DNA of 64,000 nt from an uncultured Eubacteriales bacterium (GCA_902800625.1 CADCFG010000020.1:37918-101917), one strand, 5' to 3'. Counted from the first letter of the stretch, positions 1 through 9,513 are shown. Notes: generated by a model from the sequence alone, not told the origin. Translations and numbers: made by a program.

Positions 1-960
1 GAAGGCCTCCTCCAGCTCGGCGAGGGTGTAGAACTCCCGCTCGCCCCGAGGGCTCCAGCCCAGCAGCACCAGGTAGTTGATGACGGCCTCGGTGAGGTAG
101 CCCTGGGAAAGCAGGTCCTCAAAGGACGGGTCGCCCTTGCGCTTGGACATCTTGCGCTTGCTGGTCACGGGGTTGCCCGCCTCGTCCAGCACGGGCTTTC
201 CGTCCTTGTCCAGCACCGGCGCATCCACCATCACCGGGGTCAGGTGCACATAGGTGGGCGGCGTCCAGCCCAGAGCCTCATAGAGAAGATTGTACTTGGG
301 AGCGCTGGACAGGTACTCGTTGCCGCGCATCACGTGGGTGATGCCCATCAGGTGGTCGTCGATGACGTTGGCGAAGTTGTAGGTGGGCAGGCCGTCGGCC
401 TTGATCAGCACGTTGTCGTCCAGCGTGTCGCAGTCCACCTCCACGTGGCCGTAGATCACGTCGTCAAAGCCCGCCTTGCCCTCGGTGGGGATGTTCTGGC
501 GGATGACGTAGGGCACGCCGGCGTCCAGCTTCTGCTGGATCTCCTCCCTGGAGAGGTGCAGGCAATGCTTGTCATACTTGAAGGTCTCTCCCTTCTTCTC
601 CGCCGCCTCGCGGGCCTCGTCCAGCCGCTCCTTGGTGCAGAAGCAGTAGTAGGCGTGGCCGGATTCGATCAGCTGCTTGGCATAGGGCATGTAGGTGTCC
701 TTGCGCTGGGACTGCACATAGGGGCCGCAGGGGCCGCCCACGTCCGGGCCCTCGTCGTGGGAGAGGCCGGCGGTCTTCATGCTCTTGTAGATGATGTCCA
801 CCGCGCCGGCGACCTCGCGCTCCTGGTCGGTGTCCTCGATGCGCAGTATGAACTTGCCCCCCGTGCGGCGGGCATACAGATAGGTATACAGCGCGGTGCG
901 CAGGTTGCCCAGGTGCATGTAGCCCGTGGGGCTGGGGGCGAATCGGGTTCTGACTTGCAT
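1..960 (-). CDS. gltX: Glutamyl-tRNA synthetase (C-terminus cut by window edge)
   Basis: Charges tRNA-Glu with glutamate in the cytoplasm. About 320 N-terminal residues are visible. The class I signature [14 protein letters not shown] lies near residues 5-18, its HIGH motif reading HLGN, and the second signature KMSKRKG is near residue 270, so the catalytic Rossmann domain is present while the anticodon-binding domain lies outside the window. The start at 960 is set by an AAGGAG ribosome-binding site nine bases upstream. A 7-bp-word inverted repeat occupies the spacer upstream. Family assignment is firm; a GluQ or non-discriminating variant cannot be excluded without the C-terminus. Confidence 0.95.
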   Translation of the reverse strand, partial: MQVRTRFAPSPTGYMHLGNLRTALYTYLYARRTGGKFILRIEDTDQEREVAGAVDIIYKSMKTAGLSHDEGPDVGGPCGPYVQSQRKDTYMPYAKQLIESGHAYYCFCTKERLDEAREAAEKKGETFKYDKHCLHLSREEIQQKLDAGVPYVIRQNIPTEGKAGFDDVIYGHVEVDCDTLDDNVLIKADGLPTYNFANVIDDHLMGITHVMRGNEYLSSAPKYNLLYEALGWTPPTYVHLTPVMVDAPVLDKDGKPVLDEAGNPVTSKRKMSKRKGDPSFEDLLSQGYLTEAVINYLVLLGWSPRGEREFYTLAELEEAF

Positions 961-996
961 GGTGTGTTGTACTCCTTGTTGGTTGGATGTTCATTT

Positions 997-1138
997 GAAT
1001 GAGGAATTAGGAATGGCGGTTCAAATCCCCGCGGGATTTGTATATTATAATAGAAATCCGCCGAGCCTTTCCACATCAATGAAATCCGTCAGGATTTCTT
1101 CCACAATTCCTCATTCATCATTCCTAATTCCTAATTAA
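997..1138. repeat. Inverted array of 7-bp words (site 1)
   Basis: The left arm (997-1015) and right arm (1106-1138) are inverted relative to one another, and each is built from 7-base words: AATTAGG, AATTAGG, AATGATG, AATGAGG when the right arm is read on the minus strand. The centre holds unrelated AT-rich sequence. The same architecture with different words recurs at 6683-6764 and 25159-25249. Confidence 0.75.
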
Positions 1139-1141
1139 TCT

Positions 1142-2215
1142 TCATTCCTCCACGTCAAACGCGAAGATGGTGGTGAAGTCGTACTTCTCCCCGGCGTAGA
1201 GTACGGAGTCGATGAATTCGGGGTGGTTGATGGAGTCGGGGGCGAACTGGGTCTCCAGGCAGAAGCCCTCCCGCTTGCCGTAGACGCGGCCGGAGGTGCC
1301 GGGGTTGATGCCCTCCAGGGCGTTGCCGCAGTACAGCTGCACGGCGGGCATGTCGGTGAACACGTCCATCACGCGGCCGGTGGCGGGGTCGGTGACCTCG
1401 GCGGCGAAGCGGAAGCCGGCCTCGAAGTCGTTGATGTTGAAGTTGTGGTCGATGCCGCCGCCGTAGCCCAGCTGCTCGTCTTCGCCGGTCTTTTCCAGGC
1501 TGTCGCCCACGCGGGTGGGCTTGCGCAGGTCAAAGGGCGTGCCGGTCACGTCGCGCTGCTCGCCGGTGGGGATGCAGTCGGCGTCCACCACGGTGAAGGT
1601 GTCGCAATTCATCTCGAAGACATGGTCCTCGATCTTCTTGCCGGAGGCCTCGCCGGAGAGGTTGAAGTAGGTGTGGTTGGTGAGGTTGCACAGGGTGTCC
1701 TTGTCGGAGACGGCCTCGTAGCGGATGATCAGCTCGTTCTCGTCGGTGAAGGTGTAGGTCACCAGCACCTTGAGCGTGCCGGGATAGCCCTCCTCGCCGT
1801 CGGGGCTCGTGTACTTCAAAATCAGGCTGTCCTCGCAGATGCCCTCGATGGGGGTCACGTCCCACAGCTTCTCGTTGAAGCCCACGTTGCCGCCGTGCAG
1901 GTGGGTGACGCCGCGCTCATTTTTGGCAAGGTGCAGCTTTTCGCCGTTCAGCTCGCACTCACCCTTGGCGATGCGGTTGCCCACGCGGCCGATCAGCGCG
2001 CCCAGGTAGCCGCAGGTGGGGCAGTAGCCCGCCACGTCGTTGTAGCCCAGGACCACGTTGTCGATGTTGCCGTTCTTGTCCGGCACGTTAATGGCCCGGA
2101 CGATGCCGCCGTAGTTGGTGATCTCGACAGACGCGCCGTTGGTGTTGGTCATGATGTACAGATCCGCCTCCCGGCCGTCGGGAAGCCTGCCAAAGCTCTT
2201 CTTCACAATGCTCAT
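1142..2215 (-). CDS. galM: Aldose 1-epimerase (mutarotase)
   Basis: Interconverts alpha and beta anomers of galactose or glucose, feeding the Leloir pathway. The 357-residue product has the family's usual length and landmarks: NYGG near residue 35, the HLHGG histidine motif near 105, NHTYFNLSG with the second catalytic histidine near 180, and the catalytic glutamate in FCLETQ near 325. An upstream in-frame extension to 2797 is rejected because an AGGAAAGG ribosome-binding site precedes the ATG at 2215 and the extension lies in repeat DNA. No gal genes adjoin it. Confidence 0.93.
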   Translation of the reverse strand: MSIVKKSFGRLPDGREADLYIMTNTNGASVEITNYGGIVRAINVPDKNGNIDNVVLGYNDVAGYCPTCGYLGALIGRVGNRIAKGECELNGEKLHLAKNERGVTHLHGGNVGFNEKLWDVTPIEGICEDSLILKYTSPDGEEGYPGTLKVLVTYTFTDENELIIRYEAVSDKDTLCNLTNHTYFNLSGEASGKKIEDHVFEMNCDTFTVVDADCIPTGEQRDVTGTPFDLRKPTRVGDSLEKTGEDEQLGYGGGIDHNFNINDFEAGFRFAAEVTDPATGRVMDVFTDMPAVQLYCGNALEGINPGTSGRVYGKREGFCLETQFAPDSINHPEFIDSVLYAGEKYDFTTIFAFDVEE

Positions 2216-3007
2216 GCTGTTACCGCCTTTCCTGTAAGGCCCAAAGGGCCATATTTTCATATTATATATAATACATCCTTTCCAGGGGAATTTCAAGGGA
2301 GATATTCCCCATGGGAACAAGTTTTTGCAGGAGGGGCGCAATGCTCCCCAAAAGCCTTCCCCTTTAGGGGCATCGAGCGCCCGGAAAAATGTCCAGTGGA
2401 CATTTTTCAGAGAGATGGGGTCGGTAGACCCGCGGTAGGTGGCTGGCCGCAGGCCAGACGGAAGAGGTCGATCTTTCTGACAGCGAGAATCGTTATATCC
2501 CGGCGGGTGGCGCAGCGCCGCCCCTGCAAGAGCATTTGCGCAATCCCGACCCTCGCTGGTCCCCATCGCTGTGAATAAATCCGTTCCCCGGCTCCCTTCC
2601 CGAAGCAATTTCGAGGAGAGGACCCGAGGAACGGTTCTTTTTGGCGGCCTGCACACAAAACCCGTAACTTCACGCCTCCGCACCCTGCGCGGAGGCTGCT
2701 CGTTCCCAAGGGTTTTGGTTGCAGGCCGCCGCGTGATTGGGGTGCAGCGAGGAGCGTGGCAGTCCTGTTTGGGTGCCCCACCGGCGCTTCGCGCCACCTC
2801 CCCACTGCGGTGGGGAGGCTTTTGGTTTGCGCATAATTATCTGTAGGGGCGGCGCAGAGCCGCCCGCCCTGTGAGAGGGGTGCAGCGAGGAGCGTGGCAG
2901 TCCTGAAAGGGGTGCCCCACCGGCGCTTCGCGCCACCTCCCCACTGCGGTGGGGAGGCTTTTGGTTTGCGTGGAGTTCCTGCAGGGAAGGCGCAGTGCCG
3001 CGCTTCT
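2216..3007. repeat. 792-bp intergenic region filled with composite repeats
   Basis: No convincing gene. Segment 2315-2462 recurs inverted at about 16925-17050. Segment 2575-2735 resembles 7785-7935. A 93-bp unit (2741-2833) is repeated directly at 2879-2970; its unit contains a CCGGCGCTTCGCGCCACC hairpin and a CCTCCCC/GGGGAGG stem followed by CTTTTGGTTTGCG. The same end module closes the 8.0-kb copy. Open frames across the region on both strands are by-products of the GC-rich repeats. Confidence 0.75.
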
Positions 3008-3958
3008 CTACTTCTCCTCTTTCTTCCCGAAATACATGCTGTGGATCTGCAGGAAGTTGCGCCCCTTGCGCAGGTATTTCCTGCCCATGGCGGCGAAGGG
3101 ATTGTCGTCGCCCGCGCAGGCGCCGCTCCGGCGGCGCGTCAGCGGCATATCCTGGCCCCAGAAGCTGGGCACCTCGCAGTAGGTGATGTTTCCCTTCACG
3201 GCCTCCTCCAGCAGGGCGATCGCGTTCTCCATGCAGTCGTCGTCCAGCGGCGCGCCCAGGGCGCGGAAGTCGTGGTGGCCGTTCCAGATGCCATCGTAGC
3301 GGTCGGACATGGCCTGGATGCGCTTCATGGCCTTCAGCGTGTCCTCCAGCGGCACCCCGCCCATCAGCAGCAGGTTGTAATTCAGCGCGTCGCCGGCGAA
3401 CAGCATCCGCTTCGTCTCGTCCAGGAACACCACCTCGCCGGCGGTGTGGCCGGGGCACTCATACACGGTGATGATCCGCCCGCCCAGGTCGAACTGCTGG
3501 CCGTCGTACAGGTCGTGCACCACGGGCATGGGCAGGTCGTCCATCGCCCGCAGGTCCACGTCGATGTCGTAGGGATAGAGGTTGAACAGGTTGAACGGCG
3601 CGCCAAGGCTGCCCTTCTGGCGCCGGGCGATGTGCTCGGTGTCAGAGCGGCGGCGCTCCAGCGACTCCGGCACGGGCATCCACTGGTCGGCGGGGTGGGT
3701 CCAAACCTCCTCGAACTGGCGGGAATTGCCTGTGTGGTCGATGTGGCCGTGGGAGTGCACCACGATCAACGGCTTGTCTGTGATCATCTCCACCGCGCCG
3801 CGCAGATCGCCGATGCCCATGCCGGTGTCGATGAGCATGGCTTTCTCCTCGCCCTCCAGCAGATAGATGCTGGCCGCGTCAAATTCGTCGATCTCCCAGG
3901 TGCCCTTGTTGATCTGCACCATGGGATACAGCCGGGTCAGACCGCTTGTGTTCGCCAT
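3008..3958 (-). CDS. Metallo-beta-lactamase-fold hydrolase
   Basis: Cytoplasmic 316-residue member of the MBL superfamily, probably binding two metal ions and hydrolysing an unidentified ester, thioester or lactone. The metal-binding signature HSHGHIDHTGN lies near residues 64-74, a later histidine is in ECPGHTAGEV near 165, and an aspartate is in LFAGDALN near 185, all in glyoxalase-II/Zn-hydrolase order. The start at 3958 follows a GGGAGG ribosome-binding site. It stands alone between the repeat region and a divergent gene, so context does not suggest the substrate. Confidence 0.85.
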   Translation of the reverse strand: MANTSGLTRLYPMVQINKGTWEIDEFDAASIYLLEGEEKAMLIDTGMGIGDLRGAVEMITDKPLIVVHSHGHIDHTGNSRQFEEVWTHPADQWMPVPESLERRRSDTEHIARRQKGSLGAPFNLFNLYPYDIDVDLRAMDDLPMPVVHDLYDGQQFDLGGRIITVYECPGHTAGEVVFLDETKRMLFAGDALNYNLLLMGGVPLEDTLKAMKRIQAMSDRYDGIWNGHHDFRALGAPLDDDCMENAIALLEEAVKGNITYCEVPSFWGQDMPLTRRRSGACAGDDNPFAAMGRKYLRKGRNFLQIHSMYFGKKEEK

Positions 3959-4133
3959 TTTGAAACCTCCCGTATGTTATTTTGATTACCGTAATTATAT
4001 CATATTTGCGGCGAAAAAGACAATCGAAAAGCCGCCGGATCCCCCCGCCCTTGACAGCCCCCGCCCCAAAAAGTATAATGGGAATACACTGAAACGACCG
4101 CGCTAAGCGATATGCGCGGGGAAAGGACGCGCC

Positions 4134-4745
4134 ATGGCCAATCGAAACACCCGAACCTCAACCAGCGGCTATGGCCGCCTGAAACAGCCCACGCCCCAGC
4201 GCTCCGTGCCGCCCCGGGCCATATTCGGCCTGGTGCTGACGGTGCTGCTGCCGCCGGTGGGGCTTCTGTACCTGTGGCACCAGGGCGTGTTCCGCTCCCG
4301 GGGGCGGGTGCTGCTGACGGCGCTGGCCACGGTGGAGATGGCGCTGCTGGTGGTGTGGCTGACGCCCCATGCCGAGCTGACGCCCCGCGCTCCCGTGCCC
4401 GCCGCGCCGCCCCAGGTGACCGCCGCGCCGGAGGGCGAGACGCTGAACGCGCTGTACAACATCGAACAGCTGATCTACGAACAGCAGCTGGCCCAGGTGG
4501 AGGCCCAGGGCGGCAGCGCCCGGGACCTGCTCACCGAGGAGCAGAAGCTGGACCTGGTGAACCAGCAGAACGAGGAGATCTACGAGACGCCGGTCTACAG
4601 CGTCTACGGCGACGACGCCATCTACTACCACGCCACCAAGGTGTGCCGCACCCAGACCAACGGCCGGGAGCTGACCGTCCGCGACGCGCTGCGCGCGGGG
4701 CTGCAGCCCTGCCCGTACTGCAACCCGCCGACGATCACGGGATAA
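4134..4745 (+). CDS. Membrane protein of unknown function with C-terminal CPYC motif
   Basis: Product of 203 residues. Two hydrophobic segments near residues 29-48 and 57-77 suggest two membrane spans, followed by an Ala/Pro-rich linker and a soluble tail. The tail ends with VYYHATKVCR-like and LQPCPYCNP sequences, reminiscent of extracellular domains in which a cysteine before a short loop and a terminal CPYC could form disulfides or bind metal. GGAAAGGA sits at good spacing before the ATG. No function is recognised. Confidence 0.7.
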   Translation: MANRNTRTSTSGYGRLKQPTPQRSVPPRAIFGLVLTVLLPPVGLLYLWHQGVFRSRGRVLLTALATVEMALLVVWLTPHAELTPRAPVPAAPPQVTAAPEGETLNALYNIEQLIYEQQLAQVEAQGGSARDLLTEEQKLDLVNQQNEEIYETPVYSVYGDDAIYYHATKVCRTQTNGRELTVRDALRAGLQPCPYCNPPTITG

Positions 4746-5060
4746 GCGCTTGTGGCGGGGGACCTGCTTCCCCCAGCCGTGCGCGCCGCCAGGCCCGATC
4801 GGACATCGGGGTGCTGCGCCTTCCGATACCCCCGCTCTAATCTTGACACGCCCTGGTAAAAATACCTAATTAAAGTCATAATTATTACCTTGATTTAAGG
4901 CACAAACCATCCTATCATATATGATAGGATGGTTCTATTCAGGCAGACGCCCGCCTGGCGTCGTCCCGAGAGCCGAATCGGAACCGCCCGACGCGCCAAA
5001 TGCGCGCCTGAAAGGTGGTTTTTTTCATTACCAAAAGCCATTTCGCAAGGAGGCCGAGCC
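4746..5060 (+). promoter_or_regulatory. Leader with perfect 30-bp palindrome and attenuator-like hairpin
   Basis: Non-coding 315 bp before the zinc-ribbon gene. It holds a TTGACA box (4843-4848), a perfect 30-bp palindrome (4905-4934) and, at 4982-5025, an AACCGCC/GGTGGTT stem enclosing a second GC stem and followed by a run of T, which resembles an intrinsic terminator 35 bases before the start codon. That order suggests conditional termination. No known riboswitch class was recognised. Confidence 0.45.
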
Positions 5061-6665
5061 ATGTTTTGCTCCAAATGCGGCAAAACCCTGATGCCCCAAG
5101 ACACGCAGTGCCCGCATTGCGGCACACCCGTAGGGGAGAGCCGTTTTGAGGGAACCCCCTATACCTCGGCGCAGGCCCACATCCTGCCCAACACCCCCGC
5201 CGGGCAGGCGTCCGCGGCCTATACCCGCACCACCTACACCACCATGCCCGAGGAGCAGCAGCAGGAGGGCGCCGTGGACAGCCGCACCTCCTATCGCCCG
5301 GTGTATGACGGCGCCTCCGCCCCGGAGGAGATCCGCAAGGACATGCGCGCGGTGATCGACGGCGCGGACGAGGACAAGGCCGGCGAGGACGCCGAGCAGC
5401 CCAAGGAGCCGCTGTCCGAAGGCGCGCTGAGCACGCTGAGCGCCGTGGACGAGGAGCTGACCATGGAGAGCATGGACACCTCCGACCTGCAGGCCCGGCC
5501 CATTGAGTCCACCGGCCGCGCGGGCATCAGCTCCGAGGTGGAGGACTACATGCAGAAGCTGGAGGCCACCCAGAACCGCCGGGCCGCCCGCCGCCGCAAG
5601 GCCGTGGAGGACACCGAGGACAGCTACGCCACCCCCAGCGGCCCCGTCTACGACGACACCACCGGCGAGGTCAACCCCGATATCGACACCGAGCAGAGCG
5701 AGGTGTTCAACGACATCGACGAGGAGGAGTTCGACGAGATCCGCTATGGCCGCGCCATCGGCCTGAAGGAGATCCTCCGCGTGGCGGGGATCATGGTGCT
5801 GGCCGCGGCGCTGATCGTGGGCGGCGTGCTCTGGTTCCGCCACATCCGCGGCGCCCAGAACGCCTCCAAGATCGAGGGCGTCACCCAGACGGTGTATGAC
5901 AGCGGTCTGGAGCTGATCAAGGGCCGCACCGACGCCACCTACGTCAACGAGATGGTGAACATCTACCGCAACGACGGCATCATCGCCTTCACCGAGCGGG
6001 CCACGTCCGATTCCAGCGCCATCGACGCGCTGCTGCCCGAGGAGCCCGCGGTGAACGATTCGCTGTTCGTGTCCGCGCTGCAGACCATCCAGGGCAACAT
6101 CGGCAACGCCATCCTGATGGACGCCACCGAGGCGGACAACACCGCCGGCGATTCCGGTCAGGATTCCGCCGCCCGCTGGCAGATCGTCAACGACGAGATC
6201 GCCCAGATCGAAAACGCCACCACCGCCCAGGAGCTGACCGCCGTGCTGAACGGCGAGCGCGTGGCTGTGGCTGCGTCCCCGACGCCCACGCCGGAGCCGC
6301 AGACCACCTACACCACCCTGTCCAAGGGCGACAAGAGCGACGAAGTGCTTGAGATGCAGAACCGGCTGTACATGCTGGGCTTCCTGCTGGACGATCGTGA
6401 CGGCGCCTTCGGCAAGAACACCCAGACGGCCGTGAAGATGTTCCAGCAGGCCGCGGGCCTGGAAGTGACCGGCATCGCCGACAGCGCCACGCTGCAGCGG
6501 CTGTACGCCGACGACGCGCCGCGCACCGAGTATGCCCAGGCCACGCCCACCCCCGCCCCCGCGGCGGAGGAGCCGGCGGCCGAGCCCGAGGTCCAGGTTG
6601 AGGAAACGGAGGCCGAGGAGATCGAGACCGAGGGCCATCCCGAGGAGCCGGATTCGGTGGTCTGA
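5061..6665 (+). CDS. Zinc-ribbon, single-span, peptidoglycan-binding-domain protein
   Basis: Product of 534 residues. The N-terminal zinc ribbon has CSKCG and CPHCG pairs within the first 25 residues, followed by about 200 acidic low-complexity residues, one membrane span near 237-258, an extracellular region, and a PG_binding_1 domain near 417-485 (KGDKSDEVLEMQNRLYMLGF type). The acidic tail ends near residue 534. The layout implies a cytoplasmic zinc ribbon and a wall-contacting exterior, so a wall-sensing or anchoring role is plausible but not shown. The start at 5061 has an AAGGAGG site; a longer frame from 4929 is rejected. Confidence 0.8.
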   Translation: MFCSKCGKTLMPQDTQCPHCGTPVGESRFEGTPYTSAQAHILPNTPAGQASAAYTRTTYTTMPEEQQQEGAVDSRTSYRPVYDGASAPEEIRKDMRAVIDGADEDKAGEDAEQPKEPLSEGALSTLSAVDEELTMESMDTSDLQARPIESTGRAGISSEVEDYMQKLEATQNRRAARRRKAVEDTEDSYATPSGPVYDDTTGEVNPDIDTEQSEVFNDIDEEEFDEIRYGRAIGLKEILRVAGIMVLAAALIVGGVLWFRHIRGAQNASKIEGVTQTVYDSGLELIKGRTDATYVNEMVNIYRNDGIIAFTERATSDSSAIDALLPEEPAVNDSLFVSALQTIQGNIGNAILMDATEADNTAGDSGQDSAARWQIVNDEIAQIENATTAQELTAVLNGERVAVAASPTPTPEPQTTYTTLSKGDKSDEVLEMQNRLYMLGFLLDDRDGAFGKNTQTAVKMFQQAAGLEVTGIADSATLQRLYADDAPRTEYAQATPTPAPAAEEPAAEPEVQVEETEAEEIETEGHPEEPDSVV

Positions 6666-6682
6666 ACGGCATATCATTTTGT

Positions 6683-6764
6683 GAGGGAGTAGGCAGTAGG
6701 GAGTAGGGAATAGGAAATGCCTGAAGCGCAGCCACTATTCCAACTGCCTGCTCCCTACTCCCTT
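6683..6764. repeat. Inverted array of 7-bp words (site 2)
   Basis: The left arm (6683-6717) reads GTAGGCA, GTAGGGA, GTAGGGA, ATAGGAA. The right arm (6732-6764) read on the minus strand gives GGGAGTA, GGGAGCA, GGCAGTT, GGAATAG. It fills the spacer between the zinc-ribbon gene and the HAD gene and ends just before the latter's ribosome-binding site. Confidence 0.75.
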
Positions 6765-6786
6765 CATTTTCAAGGAGCGTGGTTTG

Positions 6787-7698
6787 ATGGCAAATCCCAT
6801 CGTCGCCCTGATCTACGACTTTGACAAGACGCTGTCGCCCCGGGACATGGAGGAGTATTCCTTCCTTCCGGGCATCAACGTGGAGCCGGACGTCTTTTGG
6901 GGCAAGTGCGCCGAATTCGCCCGGGAGCACGACATGGACGGCATACTGACCTACATGTACCTGATGAAGAAGATGGCCGGCGGCGAGATGGAGCTGACGA
7001 AGCAGAACCTGATCTCCCTGGGCCGGGACGTGGAGTTCTTCCCCGGCGTGACGGGCTGGTTCGAGCGCATCAACGAGATCGGTCGCGCCTGCGGCGTGAC
7101 GGTGGAGCACTACATCATCTCCTCCGGGCTGACCGAGATCATCCGCGGCAGCGCCATCGGCAAGTACTTCAAGGCCATCTTCGCCGCCTCCTTCTGCTAT
7201 GACGAGGACGGCCGCGCCGTGTGGGCCTCCACCGCCGTGAACTACACCAACAAGACCCAGTACCTGTTCCGCATCAACAAGGGCATACTGGACGTGACCA
7301 ACGACCGGGACCTGAACGCCTTCACCCCCCACTACATGCGCCGCATCCCCTTCAGCAACATGATCTATGTGGGCGACGGCCTGACGGACGTGCCCTGCAT
7401 GAAGATGACCAAGCAGAAGGGCGGCTATTCCATCGCCGTGCACGCCCCCGGCAAGACCGAGCTGGCCGACGACATGCTGCTGCAGGGCCGGGTGGACTTC
7501 TCCGTGGAGGCGGACTACTCCGCCGGCAGCGAGATCGAGCAGGTGGTGACCATGCTGATGCAGCGCATCCGCGCCAGCCACGCCCTCACCCTGCGCCACG
7601 CCGAACAGGTGCAGCGCGCCCACCGCCGCCGGGGCAACAACGTGCCCCTGGACATCCCCATGCGCGGCGGCCTGGAGGATGGGGAGGACGTGGAATAA
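6787..7698 (+). CDS. HAD-superfamily phosphatase
   Basis: Product of 303 residues, cytoplasmic, likely a phosphomonoesterase of unknown substrate. HAD motif I is YDFDKTLS near residues 10-17 with the nucleophilic aspartate and the general-acid aspartate two positions later. Motif II is the SSGL segment near 117. Motif IV is VGDGLTDVPC near 197-206. The helical cap after motif I resembles the phosphoserine-phosphatase type. AAGGAG stands nine bases before the ATG at 6787; a TTG three bases earlier is a weaker alternative. A terminator follows at once. Confidence 0.87.
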   Translation: MANPIVALIYDFDKTLSPRDMEEYSFLPGINVEPDVFWGKCAEFAREHDMDGILTYMYLMKKMAGGEMELTKQNLISLGRDVEFFPGVTGWFERINEIGRACGVTVEHYIISSGLTEIIRGSAIGKYFKAIFAASFCYDEDGRAVWASTAVNYTNKTQYLFRINKGILDVTNDRDLNAFTPHYMRRIPFSNMIYVGDGLTDVPCMKMTKQKGGYSIAVHAPGKTELADDMLLQGRVDFSVEADYSAGSEIEQVVTMLMQRIRASHALTLRHAEQVQRAHRRRGNNVPLDIPMRGGLEDGEDVE

Positions 7699-7710
7699 AA
7701 TCGATTCGCA

Positions 7711-7744
7711 TGACAGCGCCCGGCTATTTGGCCGGGCGCTGTTT
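7711..7744 (+). terminator. Intrinsic terminator after HAD gene
   Basis: CAGCGCCCGGC pairs with GCCGGGCGCTG around a short loop and is followed by TTTGATG. It closes the transcription unit before the composite repeat. Confidence 0.75.
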
Positions 7745-7764
7745 GATGCGCAACGCCGCCCCTA

Positions 7765-8036
7765 CACCGCAAATAAGTTCGTTCCTCGTTCCCTTTCCCG
7801 AAGCAGTATCGAGGAGGGGACCCGAGGAACGGCTCTTTTTGGCGGCCTGCGCTCGCTGCTCAGTGAAGCATCGCGTTCGGCACCCTGCGCCGAGCCGCTC
7901 GCTTCAATTCACGACTCGGCAGGCCGCCGCTACATGGGGGAGCAGCGAGGAGTGAGGCAGTTTTAGAGGGAAAACTCCCTCCGGCGCTTCGCACCACCTC
8001 CCTCATGGAGGGAGGCTTTTGGTTTGCGCATATATT
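7765..8036. repeat. Composite intergenic repeat, second copy
   Basis: Shares three modules with the 2.5-3.0 kb region: a GAGGAGGGGACCCGAGGAAC-type block, a GGCGGCCTGC/GCAGGCCGCC inverted pair enclosing about 90 bp, and the CCTCCCT/GGGAGG hairpin ending in CTTTTGGTTTGCGCAT. Its middle module recurs inverted at about 17250-17380. No gene is supported here. Confidence 0.75.
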
Positions 8037-8133
8037 TGGGGGGCGGGGGAGCAAAGCTCCCCCGCCCCCGCCATGTCAGCGCGCACCCGGTTCATATCAA
8101 CGTGCACCCCTGCCATGTCGTCATGCGCCCCGA

Positions 8134-9513
8134 TTACCTGTCGATGTTCGGGATGCCCGCGAAGCCCCTGGCCAGATCCTCGTCGGTGGGGATGTAGTCG
8201 GTCATCAGGCCGTCGTGGTACTTCTCATAGGCCACCATGTCGAAGTAGCCGGTGCCGGTGAGGCCGAAGAGGATGGTCTTCTCCTCGCCGGTCTCCTTGC
8301 ACTTCAGCGCCTCGTCGATGGCCACGCGGATGGCGTGGCTGCTCTCCGGCGCGGGCAGGATGCCCTCCACCCGGGCGAACTCCTCGGCCGCCTCGAACAC
8401 CTTCGTCTGCTCCACGGCGCGGGCCTCCATGTAGCCGTCGTGGTACAGCTGAGAGAGGATCGAGCTCATGCCGTGATAGCGCAGGCCGCCGGCGTGGTTG
8501 GGCGCGGGGATGAAGCCGCTGCCCAGGGTGTACATCTTGGCCATGGGGCACACCATGCCGGTGTCGCAGAAGTCGTAGGCGAATTTGCCCCGGGTCAGGG
8601 ACGGGCAGGAGGCCGGTTCCACGGCGATGAACTGATAGTCCGCCTCGCCCCGCAGCTTCTGGCCCATGAAGGGGGCGATCAGGCCGCCCAGGTTGCTGCC
8701 GCCGCCGGCGCAGCCGATGATGATGTCCGGTTTGATGCCGTACTTGTCCATGGCGGTCTTGGTCTCCACGCCGATGACGGACTGGTGCAGCAGCACCTGG
8801 TTCAGCACGCTGCCCAGCACATAGCGATAGCCGGGGTTGCCGACGGCCACCTCCACGGCCTCGGAGATGGCGCAGCCCAGGCTGCCGGTGGTGCCAGGGA
8901 ACTGCTCCAGGATCTTCCGGCCCACCTGAGTGGTGTCGGACGGGCTGGGTACTACGGACGCGCCGTAGGTGCGCATCACCTCGCGGCGGAAGGGCTTTTG
9001 CTCGTAGCTCACCTTCACCATGTACACCTTGCAGTCCAGGCCGAAGTAGGAACAGGCCATGCTCAGCGCCGTGCCCCACTGGCCCGCGCCGGTCTCGGTG
9101 GTCACGCCCTTCAGGCCCTGCTGCTTGGCGTAGTAGGCCTGGGCGATGGCGGAATTCAGCTTGTGGCTGCCGGAGGTATTGTTGCCCTCGAACTTGTAGT
9201 AGATCTTCGCCGGCGTGTCCAGCTTCTGCTCCAGGCAGTAGGCGCGCACCAGCGGCGACGGGCGGTACATCTTGTAGAAGTCCTGGATCTCCTGAGGGAT
9301 GGGATATTCCCGGGTGTCGTTGTCCAGCTCCTGTTTGATCAGCTCCTCGCAGAACACGGGGGCCAGCTCCTCGGCCTTCATGGGCTCGAGCGTGCCCGGG
9401 TTCAGAAGCGGCGCGGGCTTGTTCTTCATGTCCGCGCGGACGTTGTACCAATACTTCGGCATCTCGCTCTCTTCCAGGTAGATCTTGTAGGGAATCTTCT
9501 TGGCTTCGCTCAT
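8134..9513 (-). CDS. trpB: Tryptophan synthase beta chain, TrpB2 type
   Basis: PLP enzyme joining indole (or an indole donor) and serine to tryptophan. The 459-residue length, longer than TrpB1, and the N-terminal RPSPLVRA segment fit the TrpB2 class. The PLP lysine is in GSHKLNSA near residue 113; the glycine-rich phosphate loop is GCAGGGSNLGG near 235; ETGAGQWG near 137 carries the catalytic glutamate. The start at 9513 has an AAGGAG site. No trpA or other trp gene adjoins it, typical of stand-alone TrpB2. It is preceded by its own promoter and a T-box, so expression should rise when tRNA-Trp is uncharged. Confidence 0.93.
   Translation of the reverse strand: MSEAKKIPYKIYLEESEMPKYWYNVRADMKNKPAPLLNPGTLEPMKAEELAPVFCEELIKQELDNDTREYPIPQEIQDFYKMYRPSPLVRAYCLEQKLDTPAKIYYKFEGNNTSGSHKLNSAIAQAYYAKQQGLKGVTTETGAGQWGTALSMACSYFGLDCKVYMVKVSYEQKPFRREVMRTYGASVVPSPSDTTQVGRKILEQFPGTTGSLGCAISEAVEVAVGNPGYRYVLGSVLNQVLLHQSVIGVETKTAMDKYGIKPDIIIGCAGGGSNLGGLIAPFMGQKLRGEADYQFIAVEPASCPSLTRGKFAYDFCDTGMVCPMAKMYTLGSGFIPAPNHAGGLRYHGMSSILSQLYHDGYMEARAVEQTKVFEAAEEFARVEGILPAPESSHAIRVAIDEALKCKETGEEKTILFGLTGTGYFDMVAYEKYHDGLMTDYIPTDEDLARGFAGIPNIDR

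Noticed and set aside
1142..2797. Longer galM frame extending upstream to 2797
   Set aside because: The extension lies in repeat DNA, and a good ribosome-binding site and the normal family N-terminus support 2215.
5028..6677. Long minus-strand frame opposite the zinc-ribbon gene
   Set aside because: Shadow of the GC-rich coding strand; no ribosome-binding site or domain.
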